From: CAWAVN01 sp963825075
Lineage (GTDB): Bacteria; Planctomycetota; Planctomycetia; Planctomycetales; Planctomycetaceae
Assembly: GCA_963825075.1 (NCBI GenBank)
Contig: CAWGRX010000017.1
Location: 1 to 64,000 of the forward strand
Length of the DNA: 64,000 nucleotides
Reading direction: 5' to 3'
The stretch's first letter is position 1. Each line of letters begins with the position of its first letter. Of this stretch, positions 34,005-43,776 are shown piece by piece. The notes below the pieces were generated by a model. It had not been told where the DNA came from, made no database searches, and was given only the letters and a program-made list of their open reading frames with translations. The position numbers and the translations under genes were made by a program.

Positions 34005-34892
34005 ATGGCTCGAAAGGGTGAGCAGTTTGCGGGATTGACGGTGGCTTTGGTCACGCCGTTCCGAGATGGCGAGATTGATGAGGCTGCGCTGCGGAAACTC
34101 GTCGATTATCATGTGGAAGCCGGGACCGATTGCGTCAGCCCCGTGGGGACGACGGGCGAAAGCCCCACCATGTCGCATGAGGAACACGAGCGGGTGATGG
34201 CGGTGGTCTCTGAACAGGCGGCGGGGCGGATCAAGGTCATGGCGGGCACCGGGTCCAACAGCACGCGCGAAGCGATCCGCCTGACGAAGTTCGCCAAATC
34301 CGCCGGAGCCACGGCGGCGCTGATGGTCGCCCCCTATTACAACAAACCGACGCAGGCAGGCTTTTACGAGCATTACAAAGCTGTCGCGGAGGCGGTGGAT
34401 TTGCCGATCGTGCTCTATAACATCCCCGGCCGGACCGCGAAGAATATGGAACCGGAAACGATCATCCGCTTGGGCGAAATCCCCAACATCGTCGCGGTGA
34501 AGGAGTCCACCGGCTCGATGGATCAGGCATCGCAGATCCTCGCCGGCAGCGATCTCACAATTCTTTCCGGCGACGACAGCCTCACGCTTCCGCTGTTGGC
34601 CCTCGGCGGCAGCGGGGTGGTCTCGGTGGTGGGGAACATCGTGCCCAAAGATGTGAAGGCTTTGCTCAATGCGTTCGCGGCGGGGAATCTCGCGGAGGCC
34701 GGGAAGTGGCATTACCGGCTGTTTCCGCTGTGCCGGGATCTGTTGGGTCTCGCGACGAATCCCATCCCCATCAAGACCGCGATGGAGCTTCTGGGCCGGG
34801 ACACCGGCGAACTCCGCCTGCCGATGACGCCCCTCGACAAATCCGAGCGCGAAAGCCTCGCCAAAACGCTGACGGCTTACGGGCTTTTGTGA
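34005..34892 (+). CDS. dapA: 4-hydroxy-tetrahydrodipicolinate synthase
   Basis: A 295-residue class I aldolase that condenses pyruvate with aspartate semialdehyde, the first committed step of the diaminopimelate/lysine pathway. Landmarks are TVALVTPFRDGEIDEAALRKLVDYHVEAGTDCVSPVGTTGESPTMSHEEH, MVAPYYNKPTQAGFYEHYKAVAEAVDLPIVLYNIPGRT with the catalytic Tyr of YNIPGRT, and NIVAVKESTGSMDQ with the Schiff-base lysine (about residue 166). GAAGGAATTAAG precedes the ATG. Length and motif spacing are normal. It is not next to other lysine genes in this window. Confidence 0.95.
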   Translation: MARKGEQFAGLTVALVTPFRDGEIDEAALRKLVDYHVEAGTDCVSPVGTTGESPTMSHEEHERVMAVVSEQAAGRIKVMAGTGSNSTREAIRLTKFAKSAGATAALMVAPYYNKPTQAGFYEHYKAVAEAVDLPIVLYNIPGRTAKNMEPETIIRLGEIPNIVAVKESTGSMDQASQILAGSDLTILSGDDSLTLPLLALGGSGVVSVVGNIVPKDVKALLNAFAAGNLAEAGKWHYRLFPLCRDLLGLATNPIPIKTAMELLGRDTGELRLPMTPLDKSERESLAKTLTAYGLL

Positions 34893-34937
34893 GATGCACC
34901 GCGCGGCCATGTTTTGAAATAGCCTGAAGCGCAAGTT

Positions 34938-34975
34938 TTGAAGTTGCGCGACGTTGCAAAATGTGAGCGGAAGGG
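34938..34975. repeat. 38-base dispersed repeat, copy 1
   Basis: TTGAAGTTGCGCGACGTTGC plus AAAATGTGAGCGGAAGGG; the copy at 42740-42777 differs at three positions. Both lie just downstream of a gene stop. Confidence 0.8.
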
Positions 34976-35029
34976 AGCGTCTCGATGGCTTTTAAGGCCG
35001 CTTGAACTTCCTCGCGGTCGATCGCGGTA

Positions 35030-35254
35030 AGTTCGGGTTCGCGGGCCGGGTCCTTCGATCGAACTCTCCATCCAGGCGGAGACCGACCGTGCAACCGCAA
35101 CCGGACGTTACAGGTCCGCGGCCGTGTTGAAGCTCGCCTCCCTGAACACCAAAATCGTCGCCCCGGTCGGGCAATCGATCCTGGTCGGCATGACGCCGAT
35201 CCGCTCCGCCGATTCGGTGTTCGTGCTACAAGTGCTGCCGAACGATGCGAACTA
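35030..35254 (+). pseudogene. gene fragment of unknown origin
   Basis: An open frame of 74 codons without a start codon, reading PGPSIELSIQAETDRATATGRY, RSAAVLKLASLNTKIVAP and VGQSILVGMTPIRSADSVFVLQVLPNDAN before TAA. The alternation of beta-like segments resembles the end of an outer-membrane or secretin-like protein, but I cannot name it. It is cut off upstream by a stop at 35027. It lies between dapA and the convergent ThuA/PVC gene. Confidence 0.35.
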
Positions 35255-35266
35255 ATTTGTCGCCGC

Positions 35267-38200
35267 TTATTCCTTCTTCGGGGCTTCCAGCGATTCGAGC
35301 GTCACCGCCATCACCACGGGGGCGGTGCGGTCGGGGCCTTTGAGGAATTCGATCTTTTCGATGGCGTCGGTCCGCTTGGGATGAATCGCCAGATAGCGAA
35401 TTTGCTGGCCCCTCAAGGAGAAGGCGAATTCCGATTCGGGCACATCGACCCGGCGGATGTAATCCGCGAAATGCCGGCCGTTTTTGAGCTCGTGGTCCTC
35501 CGTTTCGCCATCCGCGTAATAGAGACGGACGATCATCGAGACCGTTTGATTCCGGTCGTACGGAAAGCCCCAACCGCTGACGCCCGAGAGCAGGTGAATC
35601 GCCCGCGCGGGGCCGTTGGAGGGCAGCGTGACCGACTTGGGCATCGTCTGGGAGACGGCACCGATCGGACCGTTGAGCAGAATCACGTTCGGGACCTTGC
35701 CGTCTTGGGGATCGGTCAGATGGAAAGGCACGCCCTTAAACGTCTTAGGCGACCAGTCCGAAAACACGAGCCGTTCCTGCGGGGCGTCTTTGCTAAAAAA
35801 CATGCCCCGGTCGCTGGCGATCGTGGCGACTTTTCTGAGGTCGAGCGGCAGGTATTTCCCGCGCTGCGTGAGGAACTCCAACAGGTCCTTGATCTCGTCC
35901 GGCTTGACCTGCTTCTCGAAGCCTTCGGGCATCAGGGATTTGCGGGATGCAACCATTTGTTCGATGTCTTCCCGCAGGAGGACTTTCTTCTTGCCTTCCA
36001 CGTCATAAAGTTCGATTGCCGTTTTGGATTCCGACGCCAACAAGCCGGTCAGCACCAGCCCATCCGACGTGAGCACCGTATAAACGCGGAAGTTGCCTTC
36101 GACATCCCGGCTGGGATCGATGATGTGCGTCAACAGCTCCGCCTTGGGATGCACCGCCATGCCGGTGAGGTCCGGCCCGATCCGCGTGCCCTCGCTGCCG
36201 TGGATGTGGCATTTGGAGCATTGCTTTTTATAGACTTCTTTCCCGGCGTCGGCGTCACCTGGCTCTTTTGCAAGCGGCAGAAGTTCGGCGAGGACCTTTT
36301 GGCGATCGGGATTCGGCAGCGCCCCGCCGCGGCTTAAAAGCCTGCGGGCTTGCCGCTGGATCGAGCGATTGGGATGCGAAGACAGGGCCTGTTTTTGATC
36401 GAGCGAAAGTTCCGCCAACAGCACCGTGCCTTTGTCGATGGCGTCCAACAGCGACCGCGTGGATTCGGGCCGGCTCAGCAAAACGGCGATCCCGGCCGTG
36501 CGGGTTTGGGGCGTCATGCCTTTGAACCGGCTCGTGAGAAGTTCGCCCACGATTCGGGCTTTCGCTTTTTCCGAGCGATTTTACGATCCCCACGGCGAGG
36601 CCCGGCGGCGTTTGCGGCGAAATCCGGCCTAAGAGTGTTTTCACCACCTCGTCGTCGAGCGCGCGAAACTCCACCAACTGCCCGGCGGCGGCAAGGCGTT
36701 TGTCCTGGCTGAGGGATTCATCGTCAAGCTGCGACAACAGCGAACCCGAAACCTCTTTGGCGTAGCTTGCAAACTCCTGGCTGCCCCAGCCGATGGCCAA
36801 TTTCAACAGCACGCCTTGGCTGCCCGCGGGCAGTTTGGCGAGCAGTTCTTTGAGATCGCTTTCAAAGGCTTTATCCAACTGCGGCGATTTGTCTTTGGGC
36901 CAACCTTTGGCGAGCCCCACCAGCACCGCTTCGGCAATCGCGGGGTCGGCTTTGGTCAAGCCAGACAAGACCGAGGCCACCGAATCCACCGGCCCGCCGC
37001 GCCATAATGCCCCGCGACGATGCTCACCGCTTCCAGAAGTTTTTCGTCCGGTTTTTGCTTGGTCTCGGCGACCGCTTTCAGAAAACTGTCCGCATTCATC
37101 GCGGCGGCACTGATCGCGGCATCTTGAATCCAGCGGTCATCGACGTTTTCGGGATCGGTCATTGCCTTCAAAATCGCTGGCCCTGCCTCTGGGAGCTGAA
37201 GGCCAGATCGGAGAGTTTCAAAAGAGCCATCAATCGCACTTGACCATCGCTGTCACTCAGGAGGGCCGTCATCCATGAAGAAGAAGCTTTGCGGAGACCT
37301 CCTCGATCGGGCAGAACTTGGACCGCATTTCGCTGTACTCCCGCCGACGGATGATTCAGGGCGAAAGCGACTGGATTGCCGACCTCGCCATTGGATGCCG
37401 TCCAGTTTTCCCAAGCCGTGAAGTGTCCATAAGCGCGTGAATTGCACCCACATTGAGGCCAATCTCATCCACGGACTTGTCCTCGACCAATTTAAGCAAT
37501 GCCGGTACGACATCCTTTTTGCCGCGTTCCACCAAGAGCCGCTGGGCGTGTTTTCGCCAGAGCATGGTGGGGTGTTTTAAGGTCGCGACCAATTTTTCCG
37601 GCGACGCGCCAGCCAGCGTGAAGGGTTTGTCTTTCTCATCGCCATACACCACGCGGTAAATCCGGCCGTGTTTTTTGTCGCGGAGGTCGGTTTCGTAGGC
37701 GTTGCCTTTGCCGGTCTTGAAGCCGCGGGGCGTGGGGTTATGTTGCACGATGTAGTTGTACCAATCGATGACCCACACGTTGCCGTCGGGTCCGACTTCC
37801 GACATGATCGGAGCGGTCCATTCATCGTCGCTCGCCAGCAGGTTGAACGGGCTGGTGGAATGAAAATCGCTGCCGTCGGCTTCGAGCACAAACGTCCCGA
37901 CGAGATGCCCCGTGGGTCCGTTCACGAACGCGGTGCGGTTCCAATACTCCTTGGGATATTTCCGCGCGGTATAAAGCGCATGCCCCGCACCGGCGGTGTA
38001 GCCGCCGTGATGATCCACCTGCCTGATGTTCTTGGTGATGGGCTTGAAGAGATGCGTGTCGGAAATCATCTCCAACACCAGCGAAGGCGTCCAGCCTCGG
38101 ACCCGTTCGTAATAGCGGTTGGGAATCGGCATATAAACACTGGGGCAATGGTTGGCGGTCGAGCCGAAGATGATCCCTTCCTCGCTGATTCCCAGCCCCC

Positions 38201-39666
38201 AGGTGTTGTTGTTCGTCGAGCGAAGAAACTCCAGTTCCGAGCCGTCGGGCCGAAACCGGAAGAAACCCTGCCGGAAATTCTGCGTCGATCGTTCCTCGCC
38301 GTCGGCGGCGGGACGGGAATCGTTATAGCCCTGCATGGCCCAGATCCAATTGTCGAGGCCGTATTGAAAATTGCTCACGCCGCCGTGCGTGTCCCGCTCG
38401 TTCCAGCCGGTGAAGAGGACGGTTTTCTCATCCGCCACATCATCGCCGTCGGTGTCTTTGAGGTAGAGAGTTTCGATGCCGTTTTGCACGATCACCCCGC
38501 CCTTGTGGAAGGCGATGCTCGTGGGAATGCTCAGCTTCTCGGCGAACACCGTGAACTTGTCGGCCTGCCAATCGCCGTCGGTGTCTTCGAGGATGCGAAT
38601 CCGATCCCGACCCTCTCCCGGCGGCTGGAGCTCGTTGGGGTAGTCGTAAGTCTCCGCGATCCACAATCGGCCCCGTTCGTCCCAGGCCATACAGATCGGT
38701 TTGCCGCCGATGTCCGGCTCCGCCGCGAACAGTTCCACATGAAAGCCCTTGGGCGTCACGAAATGCTTGAGGGATTCTTCGGGCTCCAGGGGCTTTTGCA
38801 TTTTCGAAAAGGCTTCGCCTTGGACGCCCCACCGTGCGCCGGGCGTGTAGTTGGGGATTTTGTTTCCGACGTCGATATATTCAAAGGGTTTTAGGTCATC
38901 CTTCCGCATGGCCGTCATTTCGGGAACGGGAAACGGCTGCTCGGCGAGATACGCGGGGACCGATGCTGGGATCATCGCCCGCCGCCCAGCGAATGCCCCG
39001 CTCAAGCAGGTTCTGAAAACCGGCGTTGCCCCAGGTCCGCTGGTCGTGGCCCCACGCGGTATAGAACACTCGGCCTTTGCCTTCGGTCCGCACCCAGGTC
39101 CAAGGCTCCCGGCCCTGGTCGTCCACGCGGTAGGCCAGCACGGTGCGGTTTTTCTCGTTGTGCAGATGATGCACGTAGGTCTCATCCCAACTTTCAAACC
39201 CGCCGAAGCCTTTCATGATCGGATGGTTCGGCTCGGCGATCTCGGTGCGAAACACCCCAGTGCCATGCTTTTGAAACTGGGCCCCCATCAGGGCCACGAT
39301 CTCTTTGGAATTGCGAAAGCAAAAGGTCGCACAATGCAGCGGCACAAACCCGCCGCCGTTCGCCACGTAATCGAGCAATGCCTTTTCCTCGGGCGGATCG
39401 ATTTTGTCGATGTTCGCATAGAGCAAGAGGGCATCGTATTTTTTGAGGTTCTCCGCATTCAGATCGACGACATCATCGGTATAAACAACCTTGATGCCCC
39501 GCTTCGCGAGCACCGGCTGAATCTGCACAAACCGCTCCCGCGGCTGATGATGCCCCTTGTCCCCCAAGAACAGCACATCGAGATCCTTTGCCGACGCGGT
39601 CTGGAAGGATGAAGCGAACAGAACGACGGCCATCAAAATCCAGCGATGGAAATGATTCTGAAGCAT
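35267..39666 (-). CDS. ThuA / PVC-type membrane-bound dehydrogenase / HEAT / CxxCH cytochrome fusion, frameshifted
   Basis: One very large secreted gene of about 1,460 residues, interrupted by at least six frame breaks (near 38965, 37430, 37380, 37200, 36990 and 36550). In order: signal peptide (WILMAVVLFASSFQTASA); ThuA domain (residues 28-235, DLDVLFLGDKGHHQPRERF to VFYTAWGHDQRTWGN); PVC-type dehydrogenase propeller (GFHVELFAAEPDIGGKPICMAWDERGRLWIAETYDYPNE, VGPDGNVWVIDWYN); HEAT-like helices; a single c-type heme site CSKCH at 36206-36220 with a distal Met candidate; and a C-terminal NPCBM-like beta domain ending LESLEAPKKE. This architecture is typical of Planctomycetota and Verrucomicrobia and is thought to oxidise sugars or alcohols. 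It is unlikely to be a true pseudogene because all domains remain conserved. Confidence 0.85.
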
Positions 39667-39820
39667 GATGAGATTCCTCGGGCTCGCGAAGGGGCGGAAT
39701 TGGACTTACGATGTGGTGAATAGCTTTTCCCTCGTTCCCAAGCTCAAGTTTGGGAATGAGCGAAACAATGCTGTCCTATCATCGGCGGGTAATCGCTAGC
39801 GTTCGGTTATCCCAATGAAC

Positions 39821-39840
39821 AGTGGCTAGCGCCTGCGGCT
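39821..39840. repeat. CTAGCGCC dispersed repeat, copy 2
   Basis: AGTGGCTAGCGCCTGCGGCT, downstream of rpsD and upstream of the ThuA fusion gene. A related CGCTAGCG element is 25 bases earlier. Confidence 0.7.
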
Positions 39841-39885
39841 AATAAATAGGCTACAACATCGCCGGGCTGGATTCGAGCGAGGCGT

Positions 39886-39926
39886 AAAAAAACACATGGG
39901 AGCCGATCAAAAAACTCCCATGTGTT
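39886..39926 (-). terminator. rho-independent terminator of rpsD
   Basis: On the minus strand the 11-bp stem ACACATGGGAG / CTCCCATGTGT is followed by a run of T. It begins 28 bases after the rpsD stop and would end that single-gene transcript. Confidence 0.9.
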
Positions 39927-39953
39927 TGATTGGGTTGATGTATTGCGTTGCGG

Positions 39954-40565
39954 TTACCGCGACATGAAAGCGACGACCTGGCCGACGTCCACGGGCAGGC
40001 TGACATCTTCCATCATCGGCAGCGTGGTGACGGTGGCGGAGAGTTCCTTGGCGTCGAAGTCGATCCAGTCGGTCGGCTGAATGCTGCCGGTGGATTCGAT
40101 AATGCCTTCGTAGAGTTTTTTGAGGTTCGGGCGGTTGCGGACGGTGATGACGTCGCCGGGCCGAACCAGAATCGAAGGCTTGTTCACCGTGGTGCCGTTG
40201 ACCTGGAAATGCGAATGCACGATCCCCTGCCGGGCCTGCGGCCGCGTGGCGGTGAAGCCCGCCCGGCGGACGACATTGTCCAATCGGCGTTCGCAGAGAA
40301 TAAGCAACTGCTCGCCGGTGTTGCCTTTGATCCGGCGGGCGCGGGCAAAGTATTTCAAAAGCTGCTGCTCGCGGATGCCGTAGTAGAACTTGATCTTTTG
40401 CTTTTCCAACAGGGCCAGGCCGTAGTTGGACACCTTCCGCCGGCGTTGGACCATGCCGGGCGGGTAGGCCCTTTTTTCCAGGGCTTTGATGGCTCCGCTG
40501 TTCTCGAAAACCTGCGTTCCCAATCGGCGGTTAATCCGGCCCTTCGGCCCGGTGTAACGCCCCAT
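39954..40565 (-). CDS. rpsD: 30S ribosomal protein S4
   Basis: A 203-residue primary rRNA-binding protein of the small subunit. MGRYTGPKGRINRRLGTQVFENSGAIKALEKRAYPPGMVQRRRKVSNYGLALLEKQKIKFYYGIREQQLLKYFARA is the S4 N-terminal domain, and ERRLDNVVRRAGFTATRPQARQGIVHSHFQVNGTTVNKPSILVRPGDVI is the S4 RNA-binding domain. The N-terminus lacks the four zinc-binding cysteines of the C+ form. The gene is alone, with its own terminator, rather than in the rpsM-rpsK-rpsD-rpoA cluster; this dispersed position is common in planctomycetes. It is divergent from serC. Confidence 0.97.
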   Translation of the reverse strand: MGRYTGPKGRINRRLGTQVFENSGAIKALEKRAYPPGMVQRRRKVSNYGLALLEKQKIKFYYGIREQQLLKYFARARRIKGNTGEQLLILCERRLDNVVRRAGFTATRPQARQGIVHSHFQVNGTTVNKPSILVRPGDVITVRNRPNLKKLYEGIIESTGSIQPTDWIDFDAKELSATVTTLPMMEDVSLPVDVGQVVAFMSR

Positions 40566-40818
40566 TTCTTCTCTCCTTCAACTTGGGCTTCGCGAAAAAC
40601 AAGCCCTGAAAATTGTTTGAATCAAAACGTTGAAATCTGTCACGTCATTTGGGAAAAGGCAAATTTATCTCTCCCGACGACGAATTTCAAGGGACCGCTG
40701 ACAACTTCCCGATGTTGCCCGCGAAAAACCGCCCCGCTTGACGACTTCCAACCCCACTCGATATAGCTCAGGGTGGAAAGGGCAGTTTTTCAGGGATTTT
40801 TGACTTATAGGAAGAAAA

Positions 40819-41901
40819 ATGGCCGAACGTGTGTATAACTTCTCGGCAGGACCTGCGGTATTGCCGGTGGAAGTTTTGGAAGAAGCCCGCGAGAACTTGC
40901 TTTCCTTAGGCAAAACCGGCGTGGGGATTTTGGAGCACTCGCACCGGGGCAAAGCGTTTTTGGCGGTGTATGAAGAAGCGGTTTCCCTGTGCCGGGAGCT
41001 AGCCGGCATTCCCGACGATTACGACGTGCTGTTCTTGCAGGGCGGGGCCTCGACGCAGTTCTTTCAGATCCCGATGAACTTCCTCACCGCGGACCGCACA
41101 GCGGATTATCTCATCACCGGATCCTGGTCGAAGAAGGCGATCGCCGAGGCCGAGCGGTTCGGCAAGACGCACGTCGTCTGCTCCAGCCAGGACCGCAACT
41201 TCTGCTACATCCCCCAAAAAAGGGACTACAGCCCCTCGCCGACTTACGTGCATTTCACCTCGAACAACACGATCTACGGCACCGAGTTCCGCAGCGAGCC
41301 CGAAGTCCCCGCCGGGGCGTTTCTCGTTTGCGACGCCAGCAGCGATATTTTTTCGAGGCCTTTGGACATCAAGAAATACGGCCTGATCTACGCGGGGGCG
41401 CAGAAGAACCTGGGACCCAGCGGCGTCACGTTGGTCATCATCCGCAAAGACCTGGTGGACCAGGCTGCGACCGAACTGCCCACGATGCTCCAATACCGCA
41501 CGCACGCCAAAGCCGACTCCATGTACAACACGCCGCCCACCTTCGGCATTTACATCATGGGGCTGGTTTTCAAGTGGCTGAAGAACCTGGGCGGCCTGGA
41601 GGCGATCCAAAACCGCAACGAGGAAAAGGCGGCGAAGCTGTATCATTTTCTGGACCAGAGCCAACTGTTCCAGGCGACCGCCGACGCCGACAGCCGCTCC
41701 CTGATGAACGTGACCTTCGTCACCGGCGACCCCGATTTGGACGCCAAGTTCATCTCCACCGCCAAGGATGCGGGATTGGACGGATTAAAAGGCCACCGCA
41801 GCATCGGCGGCATGCGAGCGAGCCTCTACAATGCCTTCCGCCCCGAAGGCGTGGACCGGTTGATCCAAGTCCTCCGGCAGTTTGAGGCAGACCACTTTTG
41901 A
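40819..41901 (+). CDS. serC: phosphoserine aminotransferase
   Basis: A 360-residue PLP aminotransferase that makes 3-phosphoserine from 3-phosphohydroxypyruvate in serine (and pyridoxal) biosynthesis. Landmarks: VYNFSAGPAVLPVEVLEEARENL, LEHSHRGKAFLAVYEEA, DVLFLQGGASTQFFQIPMN, VCDASSDIFSRPLDIKKYGLIYAGAQKNLGPSG with the Schiff-base lysine in AQKNLGPSG, and the C-terminal GLKGHRSIGGMRASLYNAFRPEGVDRLIQVLRQF. Length and motifs are full. AGGAAG lies upstream of the ATG. It is 253 bases from rpsD on the other strand. Confidence 0.97.
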   Translation: MAERVYNFSAGPAVLPVEVLEEARENLLSLGKTGVGILEHSHRGKAFLAVYEEAVSLCRELAGIPDDYDVLFLQGGASTQFFQIPMNFLTADRTADYLITGSWSKKAIAEAERFGKTHVVCSSQDRNFCYIPQKRDYSPSPTYVHFTSNNTIYGTEFRSEPEVPAGAFLVCDASSDIFSRPLDIKKYGLIYAGAQKNLGPSGVTLVIIRKDLVDQAATELPTMLQYRTHAKADSMYNTPPTFGIYIMGLVFKWLKNLGGLEAIQNRNEEKAAKLYHFLDQSQLFQATADADSRSLMNVTFVTGDPDLDAKFISTAKDAGLDGLKGHRSIGGMRASLYNAFRPEGVDRLIQVLRQFEADHF

Positions 41902-41962
41902 TTCCGCACGCTCCCCAGAGATGAAACGAGGATAGAAGATGGAGGATTGAGGATAGAGACCA

Positions 41963-42736
41963 ATGACCGACAAATCTCAATCACCGAAAGAAAACTTGGC
42001 TCATGCCGATATTGGGTTGGTGTGTGCGCTGGCGATTGAGGTGAATCCGCTATTGGAACGGTGTGCGAAGACGCGGAAATACACCGGGGGGAAGTTTGTG
42101 TTTCGCGGGGGGCGGTATGATGAGATTCGCCTCGCCGTGGTGCAGAGCGGGATGGGGTTTCTCAATGCGAGGAAAGCCACCTCGGCACTGATTGATGCCC
42201 ATACACCGGATTGGGTGCTGTCGGTGGGCTTCTCCGGGGCGATGCTTCCGGAGATGAAAATGGGCGACCTGGTGATGGCGAATTCGATTGTCGATACCCA
42301 CGGCAACGAACTCACCGTCGATGTGAAAATGGCCGACGACCGCCAAAACGGTTTGTATGTCGGACGGTTGCTGAACACAGACGAGATCGTCCGCACCGTG
42401 GAAGAAAAGAAACAACTCGCGGAGAAGTTTGGCGCGATCGCGGTCGATATGGAAAGCCTGGCCGTCGCCCAGATTTGCCGGGATACGGGGACGCGATTTC
42501 TGGCGGTCCGCGTGATCAGCGACGATCTCTCCGCCAATTTGCCGCCCGAAGTGATGAGCGTGATCGGTTCCACTGGAGCCGTCCGCGTGGGGTCGGCTTT
42601 GGGATCTTTATTCAAGCGCCCCAGCAGCATTAAAGACATGTGGCGGCTGAGGGAATCCGCGCACCACGCCGCGAAGCGGCTGGCCTCTTTCCTCGATGGC
42701 GTCTTGGTGCAACTGCACACGTCCGGCAAGGCGTGA
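41963..42736 (+). CDS. MTA/SAH nucleosidase-like phosphorylase
   Basis: A 257-residue member of the nucleoside phosphorylase superfamily, probably of the 5'-methylthioadenosine/S-adenosylhomocysteine nucleosidase branch. Landmarks: IGLVCALAIEVNPLLERC, LAVVQSGMGFLNARKATSALIDAH, VLSVGFSGAMLPEMKMGDLVMAN, and the nucleoside site KFGAIAVDMESLAVAQICRDTGTRFLAVRVISDDLS, where the VDMES Glu contacts ribose and the RVISDD Asp the purine. The C-terminal 50 residues extend beyond the enzyme core. It follows serC by 61 bases on the same strand. A role in hopanoid synthesis, known for some phosphorylase-family relatives, cannot be excluded. Confidence 0.82.
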   Translation: MTDKSQSPKENLAHADIGLVCALAIEVNPLLERCAKTRKYTGGKFVFRGGRYDEIRLAVVQSGMGFLNARKATSALIDAHTPDWVLSVGFSGAMLPEMKMGDLVMANSIVDTHGNELTVDVKMADDRQNGLYVGRLLNTDEIVRTVEEKKQLAEKFGAIAVDMESLAVAQICRDTGTRFLAVRVISDDLSANLPPEVMSVIGSTGAVRVGSALGSLFKRPSSIKDMWRLRESAHHAAKRLASFLDGVLVQLHTSGKA

Positions 42737-42739
42737 CTA

Positions 42740-42777
42740 TTGAAGTTGCGCGACATCGCAAAATGTAAGCGGAAGGG
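42740..42777. repeat. 38-base dispersed repeat, copy 2
   Basis: Same repeat as at 34938-34975 with three differences, directly after the nucleosidase stop. Here it is followed 43 bases later by a CTAGCGCC repeat. Confidence 0.8.
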
Positions 42778-42820
42778 CGCTAGTTCCCGGTCTTGTCAAT
42801 GAAGACAACGTTATTTCAAG

Positions 42821-42850
42821 GCCGGTGGCTAGCGCCGTGCCGCTCAGAAT
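42821..42850. repeat. CTAGCGCC dispersed repeat, copy 3
   Basis: GCCGGTGGCTAGCGCC then GTGCCGCTCAGAAT; same core and right flank (CCGCTCA) as the copies at 32411 and 45530. It lies between the nucleosidase gene and exonuclease III. Confidence 0.75.
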
Positions 42851-42907
42851 ATACGATCGCTCGCGATTTAGAGACGCGGAGCACAGCGAAGGGCGTGAGC
42901 GCCCGTT

Positions 42908-43672
42908 TCATGTCAGGTCGATCGAAACCGGGGCGTGATCGGAAATGGTCAGGCCGCCTTCGCGGTGAATGACGGCGGACTCGAACCGTTTATGGGCGGC
43001 CGTGTTGGCGAGCAGGTAATCGATCCGCCAACCGCGGTCCAATTTGCGGGCCTGTCCGCGATTGGACCACCAGGAATAAGGCCCCTGCCGATCGCCGTAG
43101 TGCTCACGAACCACGTCCCGCCAACCGGTATCGAGAAGCTGGCCGAACCATGCCCGCTCGTGCGGCAGAAACCCGGAGGTGTTCTCGTTGGACTTCGCGT
43201 AGAAAATGTCCCGCTCGGTGTGGGCGATGTTGAGATCGCCTCCGAAGATCACAGGCGTCCGCTTTCGCAGAAACCTTCTGGCCCACGGAAGAAAACCTTC
43301 CATCCAGATTTCTTTCTGCTCCTGGCGGTGTTCGCCCGAAGACCCCGAAGGCAAATACACGCTGGCGATCTCGAGGCCCGAAACTTTTACGTGAAGCAGC
43401 CGGCCTTCGGGATCGTCCTGATCCATGCCCGTGCCCAGGACTTCAAACGGTTCCCGCGACCAGACTGCGACCCCGGAGTAGCCCTTCCGCTCGGCCGGAT
43501 GCCAATGCACATGCCAGCCTGCGGGGGCGGCCCATTCCGGCGGAAGTTGCTCCGGCAGCACGCGGATTTCCTGAAGCAACAGCACGTCCGGCTGAATGCT
43601 ATCCAAAAAATCGGCGAATCCCTTCCGCAAAGCGGCTCTGAAACCGTTCACGTTCCAAGTTGTAATCCGCAT
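42908..43672 (-). CDS. xth: exodeoxyribonuclease III
   Basis: A 254-residue member of the exonuclease III / AP endonuclease family, which cuts DNA at abasic sites and trims 3' ends in base-excision repair. Start at 43672 gives the canonical N-terminus MRITTWNVNGFRAALRKGFADFL. Motifs are DVLLLQEIRV (metal-binding Glu), WHPAERKGYSGVAVWSREPF, TPVIFGGDLNIAHTERDIF (catalytic Asp/Asn), and the end RIDYLLANTAAHKRFESAVIHREGGLTISDHAPVSIDL with the catalytic Asp-His pair. The upstream 21 codons of the ORF are rejected. Fully conserved length. Confidence 0.95.
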   Translation of the reverse strand: MRITTWNVNGFRAALRKGFADFLDSIQPDVLLLQEIRVLPEQLPPEWAAPAGWHVHWHPAERKGYSGVAVWSREPFEVLGTGMDQDDPEGRLLHVKVSGLEIASVYLPSGSSGEHRQEQKEIWMEGFLPWARRFLRKRTPVIFGGDLNIAHTERDIFYAKSNENTSGFLPHERAWFGQLLDTGWRDVVREHYGDRQGPYSWWSNRGQARKLDRGWRIDYLLANTAAHKRFESAVIHREGGLTISDHAPVSIDLT

Positions 43673-43720
43673 GAGCCAATGCCAATCGAACCGCTGTCTG
43701 TCTTTTGCCCTAAGCCAACA

Positions 43721-43770
43721 CCGGCGGCTAGCCACCCAGAGGGTACCCGGCCGCTCAAGATACGCGATCG
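43721..43770. repeat. CTAGCGCC-type dispersed repeat, diverged copy
   Basis: CCGGCGGCTAGCCACCCAG then GGGTACCCGGCCGCTCAAGATACGCGATC. The right flank (CCGCTCA...ATACG.GATCG) matches the copy at 42821. It lies between the exonuclease III start and the small gene at 43777. Confidence 0.6.
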
Positions 43771-43776
43771 GACGAA

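Larger units (their letters stand above)
34893..35266. other. intergenic region with a repeat and a gene fragment
   Basis: No complete gene. The first part holds a 38-base repeat also found at 42740; the second half has an open frame listed separately at 35030. A minus-strand stretch around 34960-35050 (LTAIDREEVQAALKAIETL) also looks weakly coding but has no start or continuation. Confidence 0.5.
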
